Of a stretch of 64,000 nucleotides of DNA, positions 12,508 to 22,669 are shown piece by piece (the first letter of the stretch is position 1; each line of letters begins with the position of its first letter). The translations under genes and the position numbers were made by a program. Source of the DNA: Mariannaea sp. PMI_226 (taxonomy: Eukaryota; Ascomycota; Sordariomycetes; Hypocreales; Nectriaceae); NCBI GenBank assembly GCA_024336345.1, contig JANFOG010000015.1:744001-808000 (forward strand), in the 5' to 3' direction. The notes below the pieces were generated by a model. It was not told the origin of the DNA and made no database searches. It was given only the letters and a program-made list of their open reading frames with translations.

Positions 12508-13857
12508 TCAGCTGCAAGAATGCACAAATACCTCCGAGTCATCGGTATAAGGCTCTAGCCGGTCTATCAGTGACTCAACGCTCTGGTCCTGGTGCCACAG
12601 TGCAGAAACTATTCTACTTAACCAAGAAACTTGCTGTTGTGGTGGACCAGCTGGCAATATGAGTGAGTCGACAAGATGGACTACGCCGTCCATGGTGATA
12701 ATGTCGGGCACCGATACCTGAATTGTGTCATGCTGTGTTGTGTTTTCGACACTTCCGCATGATGAAACACTTAATTGCCATCTATTTTTAATCTTTCGAC
12801 TCTCGACTGACAATGTAAGGTTTGGGTGTAAGGTAGGTAAATCGAACTAACAACATGACTAGTCAGCTGAATCATCTTTTCGGAGTGCCAGATCTCAATC
12901 TCACTATACCTTCTCGAAGTCATTGGTTCCTGTCTTGGCCAAATCAATCATCTCAGCGCCATCGTGGGGCCAGTACATATCGCTGAATAGGGTTCGGTTC
13001 GCGACAACATGGTATTTTAGCAGCGCTCGAAGGTAGGGTCTCCCTCCTTTGCTGAACAAGAACTTTGTCGCTTTTCTTCCAAGGCGGTCGAACGCAGCGT
13101 CAGTTGGAGCAAATAACGTCTGGGACACGTGTGCGTTGGTGTCGTATATACTATCGGCAAGATTGGTGCACGCGAGCCCTTGACTTAGTTTTGATAATTG
13201 CGGTCGAGTGCGAAGGGCATGGGCAGTTGAATTGGGTAGTACCAATACACGGTCGATATGGTGAATGTGACCGTTAACAGCTATTGACTGTGCGTCATCT
13301 GTCGGAAGATACTCCGCCTCGTGATTCAGTGTCATACCATCGCCGTTATGTTGTACGCTGATGCGTTGCTTGTAAGTGAAGAATATGTCGCCGTTGACAA
13401 AGGACGAAACAGTGCCCGTGGACCGTAATTGCTCAGCGGGCACCCAACCCGGCCCCATGTGATATCCCGCCAGAAATAGTCCAAAAAATGGAGGGGGGTC
13501 GGGAGGGAAGTAGAAGGATTCGAATGCCTCGTTCACAGGTGCGTAGACTGTAAATCGAGCCTGTGGTGCGGACAGCCCTCGTACGATGTCAGGCAACTCG
13601 CCCACAATCTGTGCAAAACGAGAGACACTTTCATCATTGCTTAGAATGTCCCATATGGTACGGTTCGACTCAGACTCATGATCGATCTCTGGCGGTAAGA
13701 TTGGCTGATTTTGTGACCTGTTCTGCCATTTTGAAACTAGATAATGTGCCAGCAAGGGTAATGACGTGAGAAAGATGAGAGCCCTCAGCGCTCTCAAAAG
13801 CGAAGCTTTCTTCGTCACCATGACAGTCATGAAGCCTCCAGAACGCGCACGCAGCAA
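12508..13857 (-). CDS. two-domain fasciclin (FAS1) protein, AurS-type
   Basis: Two exons, 13857-12910 and 12846-12508, flank a 63-nt GT-AG intron and give 428 residues. A hydrophobic segment at residues 22-41 acts as signal peptide or membrane anchor after a basic N-terminus. Two FAS1 modules follow. The first (about 64-210) contains FTVYAPVNEAFESF and ends with VNGHIHHIDRVLVLP. The second (about 222-395) contains TLFAPTDAAFDRLG, then YHVV, and ends in the second exon with DGVVHLVDSLILP. Splicing restores the FDLPTL strand across the junction. In the aurofusarin cluster the FAS1 protein AurS works with the oxidase Gip1 and oxidoreductase AurO in an extracellular complex. Cercosporin CTB11 and the hypocrellin and elsinochrome clusters have similar partners. 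It is transcribed divergently from a multicopper oxidase over 367 bp, which supports a joint oxidative-coupling role. Confidence 0.85.
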
Positions 13858-14224
13858 TTGTGGGGTCTGGGATATCGTATTTGGGAGAGGGGCATAATAA
13901 CCATTTGAAAGTAATCATGACTGCAGCCTCGGTGGACAGTACTGGCCAACAATATGATCGGTCCGATGTCTCGGGCTGGGGCTGTCGGGGTCCGATGGGT
14001 GCCCCGAGTGCCTTACCCCGGGGTCGGGCTTACTCGCCGCGTGCTCGTATGTTACCTGATCGGTTGTTCTACAGCTTCATGGATCCAAGAGAGAAAAGTA
14101 AGATTCTTGGTCACATTTCATTTCTCCAAATTATCGAGTTGTTGGAATGAATGTTTTTTTTCTTTGGTTGAATGTCCAAAGTTGGAACGCGCTGTGATTC
14201 AGGTGTCAAAATAACTGCTGCAAT
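13858..14224. promoter_or_regulatory. shared divergent promoter, fasciclin / multicopper oxidase
   Basis: These 367 bp separate two divergent cluster genes and contain a GC-rich island at about 13955-14045. Within it are TCGGTCCGA (13958-13966, a CGG-N-CCG palindrome) and TCGGGGTCCGA (13985-13995). The latter fits both TCG-N5-CGA, the AflR-type site, and CGG-N3-CCG. Small open frames here (13860-14214) are treated as chance. The role as operator is inferred. Confidence 0.55.
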
Positions 14225-16508
14225 ATGCCTTGCTTTGCATATTTCTTCCCATCCCTTGTTCTAGCATGGGTGCTCTCAACTTGTGTAGCTGGTGCTCTAG
14301 TTAAGCAGGATTGGGTCATTACATGGGAGTCTGGAGCACCAAATGGCCAAGAGAGGCAGATGATCAAGATCAATGGCCAGTTCCCTGGGCCAACAATTCT
14401 GTGCGACGAAGATGACGATATCGAAATTACGGTTCATAACAAAATGCCATTTAATACTACTGTTCATTGGCACGGACTAGAGTGAGTCATGCCGATAGCT
14501 TCATCACCTCATACAGATGAGTTGACTAAACTTGGTGGATAGCATGTATGGTACGCCTTGGTCGGATGGGACCCCTGGTCTGTCCCAGAAACCAATAGAA
14601 TCACATCAGAGCTTTATTTACCGATTCAAAGCCTCACCGGCTGGCACTCATTGGTACCATTCTCATTCGCGAACCACTGTCCTAGATGGACTTTACGGGC
14701 CAATCTTTATTCGGTAAGAATTGATCGCGTCCTTCAGTACACGCCACCAATATCGTTTGTATTGACACTCGGTTTAGCCGCAAAGCAGACGCGCCAGCGC
14801 CATGGAAATTGATCAGTCAAGACGCCGCTGATATTGAAGCCATGCATCATGCTGCAATGGACCCAAAGATAGTGGTTGTGTCAGATTGGACTCGTTTCAC
14901 GTCTTGGGAGTATATGCAGGCAGAGGAAAGTTCTGGTATGGCCATTTTGTAAGTAAGCCTGGAGCATCTGAAACCTATGTACACCAAGCAAGCCAACAGA
15001 GAGTTAACATCAACGTGACCCTAGCTGCTCAGATAGCATCCTAGTGAATGGGAAAGGAAGCCTCTACTGTCCTGGAGTTGACACATTAATCAATCTTACC
15101 AGCACATACATGAAATATGGCCTGTATCCCCGCCAGGTCAACGATAAAGGGTTAGTAAAAGTACACCTGTTAAAGTCCAGAACAGAACACGACCGAACTA
15201 ACAGTCTGTGCAAGATGTTTTCCATTTATGAAGTCAACACAGGGCCCATATCTAAGAGCCGGAAAACCGGAGACTATTCCATTTCACCTACAGCAAGGCT
15301 GCGTCAGTTCCGAGGGCTCTAGGGAGATTGTAGAAGTCGACCCAGAAGCGGAATGGGTTAGCCTCAACTTTATAGGTGGTGCAACGTTCAAGACCATCGT
15401 CTTCTCCGTAGACGAACATGATATGTGGGTTTATGAGGTCGACGGACATTTTATTGTCCCACAGCGAGTCAACACAGTGCACATGTATGCTGGCGAGCGC
15501 TATGCAGTCATGATAAAGCTTGACAAGGTGGCCAAAGACTACACAATCCGCGTGGCAGACAGTGGATTGACCCAGGTTATCTCTGCATTTGCCACGCTTC
15601 GATACAAAGGTGGTACTCAGGGAGGCGATTCTCAGGGCTTGATTGACTACGGCGGGCAAGTCAGCGACTGGGATAAGTCCCTCGTCACACTCGACCGAGA
15701 GCATCTGCCTCCATATCCACCAAACCCACCAGCGCGCAAAGCAGATTCAATGCATGTACTCCAAACGCACCGCTGGAAGACAGCTTGGAAATATACCATG
15801 TCGGGCCATGGGATGTATAGCGAGGACCGCAGTGCGTATGAGCCTCTGTTATACAATCCTCACTCGGCCGATGCAATGGATGAAGGACTTGTAATTCGCA
15901 CAAAGAACGGCAGTTGGGTTGACTTGGTGTTGCAAGTCGGCTCGCAACCGGGGCAACCACAAGAGTTCCCGCATATGATGCACAAGCACACCGGTAAGAC
16001 GTGGCAGATTGGTGCGGGCCTAGGTATTTGGAACTATTCATCCGTTGAAGAGGCCATGGATGCCGAGCCAGATCGATTTGATCTCGAGACACCCAAGTGG
16101 AGGGACACATTCGTCACATCCTTTGACGGTCCGGCATGGCTCGTGCTGCGGTATCAAGTGACTAACCCCGGTCCGTGGCTGTTCCATTGCCACATCGAGA
16201 CTCACCTAGCTGGAGGGATGGCTGTTGCGATTCTTGATGGCATTGACGCTTGGCCGCAGATTCCGCCCGAGTACGGACCTGATCAACGTGGGTTCGCGCC
16301 TGGGACGCTTCCGGAGTTGGAGGGCGGAGAGCACCGCGCTCCGATGCAGACCAGCTGCCCATTGACAGCGGCGCCGGCTGCGTCGGACTCAAGTAACATG
16401 GGCGACCACACTTCTGACAGCGATGCGCGATGGAAGTCATTGGTTCAAGGGCTTATTAAAATTCTGCAAGCATGGATTTCCGATGATCCAAATCAAAAGC
16501 ATGTCTAG
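14225..16508 (+). CDS. secreted multicopper oxidase (laccase-like), Gip1-type
   Basis: Five exons, 14225-14481, 14543-14713, 14778-14948, 15025-15150 and 15215-16508, give 672 residues with the frame kept at every junction. Residues 1-23 form a signal peptide. The four copper-ligand blocks are present: HWHG (His81, His83), THWYHSH (His122-His127), HMMHKH (starting at His495) and [13 protein letters not shown] (His566-Cys567-His568). All type 1, 2 and 3 copper ligands are therefore plausible. The third block deviates from the classical HPxHLHGH and resembles oxidases of fungal pigment clusters. The enzyme should act outside the cell and use O2 for one-electron oxidation and phenol coupling of the naphthopyrone, as Gip1 does for aurofusarin and CTB12 in cercosporin. 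A low-complexity tail follows the last copper block. It is divergent from the fasciclin gene and convergent with the flavin monooxygenase. Confidence 0.9.
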
Positions 16509-16597
16509 GATAGCCAAGTTATATCATTTTTCCAATCATACTCTGCCGACCCCCTTCAAATGCGTCTTCCTATATTGTATCATAATTGCCTGTATTA

Positions 16598-16603
16598 AAT
16601 AAA
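16598..16603 (+). terminator. AATAAA polyadenylation-like signal
   Basis: An AATAAA hexamer lies 90 nt after the oxidase stop codon, in AT-rich convergent sequence. The rest of the 16509-16966 gap shows nothing else except a poly-T run. Confidence 0.4.
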
Positions 16604-16859
16604 CCTATGTAGTATGTGGCACTCTAAACTCGATGTGCCATTAACTTTTGCTTTTACTTGACAACAAGCCAAGCATAGAGGTGATTGATGTAATTGATGT
16701 CTGGGTCAAGGTCAAGTTGACCCAGTGTACGATTATGATTAGTGCCAACCAGCTTCTCCAAATAATATAAGTTCACAATTTGAGTATCGAATGACGTGAT
16801 AGAAAAAGCATCCAATTCAACGTTATATCTTTGATATCTATATGTAGCAACTTGACAAG

Positions 16860-16877
16860 TTTTTTTTTTTTTTTTTT
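16860..16877. repeat. poly-T tract
   Basis: About 18 consecutive T lie between the convergent oxidase and monooxygenase genes. Read on the minus strand it is poly-A just past the monooxygenase stop region. It is a simple repeat, perhaps part of the 3' end signals. Confidence 0.7.
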
Positions 16878-16966
16878 AATTTTTTTTCCTTCAGAAGTAT
16901 CCAATGGCTTCCAGCTCCCCCACAGTAAATCGCAAAATCACATACACAGGACTTCAATAAAAGATT

Positions 16967-18903
16967 CTAGTCCATGGGTCCAAATCTCGCCTCTCGATCG
17001 ATGTTCATAGCAATGATGGCGTCTCGCGCTCCTGGCCAAGCCTTTCTCTTGCCCGGGAATAGGCGGTACGCATGAGGGCTGAGCAAGCCATCCATTAGCA
17101 TGCCACAAAATTTGCGATCATGCCACCAAAACTTCCATCCCTTCCAAGTGTAACCAAGCTGTTGTGGAAGGCCAGTACCGATGACTTTGTCGACCCATTC
17201 CATCCACTCCGAGGCTCTGACAATTGAAGGCGTTACAGGACCCTTCTTGGCAAGCTCAATCACCCAGTCGTGGTGATCGTTGACCTGCTTGTCCATTTCA
17301 GCAGGGGTTGGGAAAGCCGAGGGGTCTTTCCACAGTTGGGCCACTGCCATCGTAGCCAAGTCAAACATGAAGAAGGCAGGGTTCATAAAGGACAGGTGAC
17401 CGATGAAGGCAAGAGTGTGTGGATGGTCAAGACTGAATATGTTTTGATACAATCTTGGCAGTGGGCGGCCCGTGTAGCCGTGAGATTTCTCCCAGTCCTT
17501 GGTTGTAGCCCTACACGGGTCTGCATCGGGCCCAGCGACCGAGTAGTCGACGGTGAAGCCAGTGCAGAATAAGATGGCGTCAACTTCGTACTGCTGGCCA
17601 TCGCTCGTTTCAACTGTCTTTTCGTCAATGACACGAGCAAGTCCACGTGTACTAATGATGGATCCTTTCTCGAGACAAGGTATCAGCTCGTCGTTGACAA
17701 GCGGTCGCTGATTGATGATCGATGGGGCTGGATCGAAGCGCCATTCTGGCTTGAGATCAAAGAGGCTATGCTCTAGCTTTGCGATGACACTATTCATTGT
17801 TTTCTCCCAAAGCCCGGGAGTGTAGCGATTCATCAAGTTCAGAATGACGTATTTTCGGTAAGTTCGCACGTGGTCGACAGGCTTGCCCTTGACCCATCTC
17901 GGTACCTATACGTGTCAAGCCTGTGTGAGCTATGTTGAATAATTTCTTTCAATGATTTGCAATACCTGTCGATAACACGGTCCCGGTTCGAGGAGATATT
18001 TAGACTTACAATTACGGCGCCATGTCGGTGCGAGAGATAGACTTGCTCAGCAATGGGGGCCAAGTCGGTTGCCATGTCGGCTGCTGTGTTGCCGAAGCCA
18101 AGTATCATGACTCTTTTACCGGCGAGAATCTCTGGACTGGGATCTTTTGTTAAACACAAATACCAACAATACCAAAGCTGATATTTACCTACTTTTTAAA
18201 CGCCATAGAATGCTCTACGAAACCTTTGAATTTCTCAATGCCATCGATTTTGGGTCTCAGTGGCTTCTGATCAGCCCCCAAGGCGAAGACAACCTTGTCA
18301 AAGAACTCATAGTGAGGATTTGGAGACTCAGGAGTGGAAAGAGACAGGCGCCATTGCTGTCTCTTCTCGTCAAATCTTGCGCCGTGGAAAGTAGTACGGA
18401 GGCGGGCATACTCCATCAGCCCAAAGTGTTTGGCGTAGTCCCGCAGGTATTGGTCAATCCCTTCAGCGGGGATATAGTCGGGAGTGTCTGTAATTCAATC
18501 ACACAAGACTCGTTAGTTGGCTGGCCATTTACGGCTTTCACATGCTTACCTTCAGCAAAAGGGAAGTCCGTGAAGCAGCCTCGCTGCTTGGAACCATTAG
18601 AGAGAGTGGCTATTATTCAAAGTATGTCAGAGTGCTAGCCAAGATGCAAGAATTGGTACATATGCATACTCCTCATCACAGTAAGCTTATTTCCTTCATC
18701 AAAGTGCCAAAGACCACCAATGTAATCATTCCGATCGAGGCCGACAGCATCAAATCCCTCTTCTCGGAGATTCTTCAGAGCCACTAGGCCCAACGCTCCT
18801 GGATCATAGTTAATATTGGTTTTGCTTAGGGTTCGGCTCTGAGACCGTGCATGTGTGGAAAAGGCATACCAAGACCTACGACAGCAACTGTTGGAGCTGA
18901 CAT
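16967..18903 (-). CDS. class B flavin-containing monooxygenase, AurF-type
   Basis: Six exons on the minus strand (18903-18870, 18798-18670, 18609-18550, 18487-18193, 18136-18010 and 17905-16967) give 527 residues. The N-terminal FAD site VVGLGALG is split by the first intron. The FMO fingerprint FKGFVEHSMAF (FxGxxxHxxxF) follows, then the NADPH site GFGNTAADMA and an ILFCTGF element (FATGY-like). The fourth acceptor is the least certain; I used CCAG before 18136 because it keeps the frame, giving ...MAFKNPEILAGKRV. The enzyme should use FAD, NADPH and O2 to oxygenate the aromatic polyketide. In the aurofusarin pathway AurF oxidises rubrofusarin before coupling. It is unfused and belongs to class B, unlike the methyltransferase-FMO fusion of cercosporin (CTB3), which argues for a naphthopyrone rather than a perylenequinone pathway. 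It shares a promoter with the O-methyltransferase. Confidence 0.88.
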
Positions 18904-19505
18904 TTTCGGATTACAGAAAGCAGAAAAGACAATGTATGCTATTGGCAAGGCGACAGGTGACAAACAGGCATGCACCTCACAAGCTGCCTAGGAGCGTCGA
19001 TATTGGTACCTTTTACTGTAAATGAATAATCAAGGTGCAATTTTTAAATGCCCGATGTCGTCTTCGTCAACCATATACTTGGCTCATGAGTGTACAAAAA
19101 TTAAGGGCACCCCTGCACGTCGACTTGTGCATGGTACGATCCTTGGACCATCGCGTCTCGGGTCGGTGTGGGTCATTTCGCGGATCGGGGATCGGGGAAC
19201 CCTCTCGGGCCTTCAACCCCGGCCGTCCACAACATGCTGAACATGACCCGGTGTGCAGTAGGTATTGCATAGTCCCATACCCTTCCTGCTAGTTGTCCCC
19301 GATTATTACCAACCCTAACCCTAGGCTTTCCCATGCTACCGCCTTTTGAGTCAGTCTAACATCATCAGGTTATTTCTCACTAATAGAAACCGACCCCGAC
19401 TTGTATGTTATTCGATTCCTCTTCTTTAGTTCTTTTTGTCTACTTACTTCAATAACTCGATAATCCATCCGACACCAAGTACAATTGTCCAGATCGCATA
19501 GGAAA
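18904..19505. promoter_or_regulatory. shared divergent promoter, monooxygenase / O-methyltransferase
   Basis: This 602-bp divergent spacer carries a GC-rich island at about 19140-19220. Three TCG-N5-CGG elements sit there: 19151-19161, 19178-19188 and 19185-19195, the last two overlapping. Such spacing fits AflR-like Zn2Cys6 binding. A short telomere-like CCCTAACCCTAGG lies at about 19311-19323. Binding is inferred. Confidence 0.55.
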
Positions 19506-20965
19506 ATGGCCACAGAATCAGCGTCGTCGACATCCCTAATTGTGGAGCTTGCGAATGACACTTTAGCCGCAGTGAAGGATCTCGACAAATGGTTGACCTC
19601 TCAGGATCTGCCTCAACCATCCTTCGCAGCCGACGGCCCTACATATGTTGTTCCTAAAAACGCGCCCAAGGAGGCTCAAGAAGCTCGCCTTGCGGCCGCG
19701 GAGGCGGCTTTTAAGCTGTTCAACCTGGTCACCGGGCCCAGTGAGCTTCTGCCCAATATCACGGCTAGTGTACGTAATTGTCCTTCGTATCTTTGTGAAT
19801 TCTTGGCTGAAGCAAGATTTGACCTGCGGCAATAGTATCATACCATTTTCGCACTGCAGTGGCTGCATCATTTTGACATCTGGTCTCACATTCCGGTCCA
19901 AGGAACTATATCGTATCAGATGCTGGCTTTAGAGGCCAAGGTTCCGGAATCGCAGCTCAAAAGTGTTGCGCGCATGTGTATCACAAGCAATATTCTGGCA
20001 GAGCCGGTGCCTGGTCAGGTCGCCCATACCGCCAACTCCGCCATGTTTCTCAAATTCCCGAATATGCGTGACTGGGCGGGGTACATGTTCAATGCTTCCA
20101 TCCCAACAGCTGCAGCCATGGTGCCCGCCACAGAGAAATGGCCTGGAAGCGTCAACAAAACAGAGACGGCTTACAACATTGCCTTTGACCATGACTTACC
20201 ATTTTTTGACCACCTCTCCCAGAGTTCATCGCTTGTAAAACAGTTCTCAGGATACATGAAGAGCGTAACTGATGGGCAAGGCATGGACCTTTCTCACCTA
20301 GTCAACGGCTTTGACTGGGCCAGTCTGCCAGATGGTTCTTTGGTGGTTGATGTAAGAAGTCCTCTCCAACCCTATGTTAGATACCTGCTGATTATAACTC
20401 TCCTGAATAGATCGGCGGTTCCACTGGTCACGCCAGCTTTGCCCTCGCCGCTGCCTACCCGCATCTTCGGTTCGAGGTACAGGACCTTGATACTGTTGTC
20501 AACGGGCAAGAGGCTGGCGAGAAACAAGAGGCGGCCGCGCAGCAACACGGCGTAGGCTCTGATTCGGCTGGTCATGTATCCTTCAAAGCACACAACTTCT
20601 TCGAGCCACAGCCTACATCCGGCGCAACCGTCTACTTGTTGCGCATGATCATTCATGATTGGCCGGATGCAGAGGCTACCACTATCTTGGGCAACCTCAT
20701 ACCATCATTTGACGCAACTAAGTCAACTTTGTTGATCATGGATACCGTTTTGCCGTCGCCTGGAACCCTGCCGTCCGTCCGCGAGCGTGTCATCAGGACG
20801 CGCGATTTGACCATGCGTCAAGTCTTCAACGCACGGGAGCGTGGATTAGATGACTGGGAGGCCCTTTTAAAAGCAACCGATTCTAGATTACATCTACAGG
20901 GCGTGCGACAGCCAGAGGGCAGCAATATGAGCTTGTTGACAATTGGGCTACAAGGTGATTCCTGA
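19506..20965 (+). CDS. SAM-dependent O-methyltransferase, AurJ-type
   Basis: Three exons, 19506-19769, 19836-20351 and 20411-20965, give 444 residues. The N-terminal half is the helical dimerisation domain of class I plant/fungal O-methyltransferases. The second intron falls exactly within the SAM-binding block, which is restored as VVDIGGSTGHASF (Asp260 to about 272). The catalytic-base block is IIHDWPDAE with His342, and the last part contains a RDLTMR element typical of the family. The expected reaction is methylation of a phenolic OH of nor-rubrofusarin or a related naphthopyrone, in the cytosol. It is divergent from the flavin monooxygenase and convergent with the EthD dehydratase. Compared with fused CTB3-type enzymes this is a stand-alone methyltransferase of usual length. 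Confidence 0.9.
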
Positions 20966-21484
20966 CGGGACTTTGATGGCACTAAGAAGACGCATGTATT
21001 TCGTTTACTCGCAAGATGTTTAAATTCGATCTGATTTCTTGGAACATTCCCGATTTCCAGCTGTGTGAATGTGAGATAGAGCCCATAGGGCAATATTGGT
21101 AAGTTCACTGGTGGAGGCTAGAATCTCGTTTGCATCAGCTGGTAACGTAACATGAAGTGCTAGGGGCAACGGACACCATCGAGAGGCTATATTTTCATTC
21201 GGTCTACCAAGGTAGGTTCTTCATCTCTTTCCTAAGCTTTGTTGAAGAAGCTGAGAAGCGAGATATTGGCGAGAGTCACACTACCTACCAGCTCTTTCGT
21301 GATAGGCGATTCTGGTTCACAACAAATTTTCAATTCATGAAGCGGTTTTTTCTCATTCCCCCATCATTCTAACAACATCTCAATATCTTATAATAAGAGA
21401 GGGTACAGTATTACTAGCATCAACCGAGCACTTAAAAGTCCTAGGTTGTAGGAAGCTATGGAAAATCCCTTCTATAGACAGGTT
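20966..21484. other. convergent intergenic region
   Basis: This is spacer between the 3' ends of the methyltransferase and the EthD gene. A 71-codon plus-strand frame at 21157-21372 has no recognisable content. I see nothing else in it. Confidence 0.5.
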
Positions 21485-22098
21485 CTACTCTTTAGGTACC
21501 ATCTTACCGTCACTAACAAATTCCTCAAAATATCCAACTGTCATACTACGAGAAGATTTGATTATTAGATAAACAAAGCCTGTCTGACTAGGAAAAAAAA
21601 TCTCGAACGAGAAGAGAACGTTCAAAACTCACGTTGATCGCTTAGTATCAGCAAAGTTGACATGGTCAGGCGCTACCTTCTCAAGGAAGCGGGGGTCAGA
21701 CTTCATCCGCTTGAAGTCTGAAATATCTCTGAAAACGAACTGTACAATACAGTCATATTCAGACAAGTTTGAAAACTGCGGGTCATATAGTTCGTAGAGC
21801 ATTGGTCGTGTATCCTTGGTGTTATGTGTCTTGGATAGTCAGCAAGTTTCAGTGTGAGGAGCTTAAAGTGCGAACGGCGAGGTTGGAAAGGGGAGCCTAC
21901 CATTGTGTAACGAACGATTCCATATTCCTCCATTAATGGGCTGACCAATCGTGCGTGTACTTTGGTCATGTAGCGCCTGTATTCATCTTCGTCGAGAGAC
22001 TGCTTACGAAATGCAGTAATCGTCAGGCAAATGAGGCTGTTAGACTGGTGACGCTCAGTCGGCGACTCTGTGTTCGCAGTTTCAAAATACGGTGCCAT
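21485..22098 (-). CDS. EthD-domain dehydratase, AurZ-type
   Basis: Three exons (22098-21901, 21829-21633 and 21545-21485) give a compact 151-residue protein, normal for this family. The EthD fold is marked by the N-terminal SLICLTITAFRKQSL strand, DEDEYRRYM, and VHARLVSPLMEEYGIVRYT with the conserved His. The C-terminal part has DFKRMKSDP, PDHVNFADTKRS and, from the last exon, a MTVGYFEEF ending. AurZ of the aurofusarin cluster dehydrates YWA1 to nor-rubrofusarin; the same fold acts as decarboxylase in anthraquinone clusters, and CTB10 of cercosporin is a relative. With a PKS carrying a Claisen-cyclase-type TE next door, dehydration of a hemiketal naphthopyrone is the likeliest role. It is divergent from the PKS, so PKS and dehydratase should be switched on together. 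Confidence 0.85.
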
Positions 22099-22669
22099 GA
22101 TCTTTTTCTTGCTGGTTTTGGTATCCGAGATAGATCAGAATGCTCAGGAAGCTGTCAGACCCCAGATTTGAAGTTTGAAGATAGACGAGGCACACTAGTT
22201 TGTATTCCCAGCCTCCAGACTCTGGACTGGGCAAACAGCATAAGCCCGAGAGGAAGTACGCCCTTCGTGGACTACCGATACCTGCACTATTAGCATCTCG
22301 GACACAAGTCCGCCTCGACTGGGCGAGTCCGGAGCCAATAAGGGTATGGTTTAGGTCGGCCATAGCCCCTCTACCGAAGGGTGAGATTGACCCGACGAGC
22401 ATGCCCGACCGTTACCTTCGGGCATCGGGCCAGCATCAAACCCGACCCCGGCCTCCATTCAGAGGGAGGCTGTGTTCTGTTACCTCTTCATTAGCTAATA
22501 TTCCGGTCGCCTATACTTTTCAGGCATAAAAATTGGCAATATCTGGGCGTCTCTACACTCTGGTCAACAAATATCATTCCCCTGTGTTTCGAGAGACTGT
22601 CCTAACACTCCTTTACAACGTTCCCCTCATTGGTCGGCATCTCCTGATTTTTAACATCGACTCATTGAC
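22099..22669. promoter_or_regulatory. shared divergent promoter, EthD dehydratase / PKS
   Basis: This 571-bp spacer has a GC-rich island at about 22380-22465 with TCGGGCATCGG (22418-22428, TCG-N5-CGG) flanked by several CCCGAC and ACCCGACC elements on either side. A CATAAAA TATA-like stretch lies near 22525, upstream of the PKS start. The operator role is inferred from the match to the other cluster promoters. Confidence 0.55.

Noticed and set aside
13860..14214. Overlapping 96- and 86-codon frames before the oxidase
   Set aside because: They sit in the divergent promoter, overlap each other, and owe their length to the GC-rich operator island.
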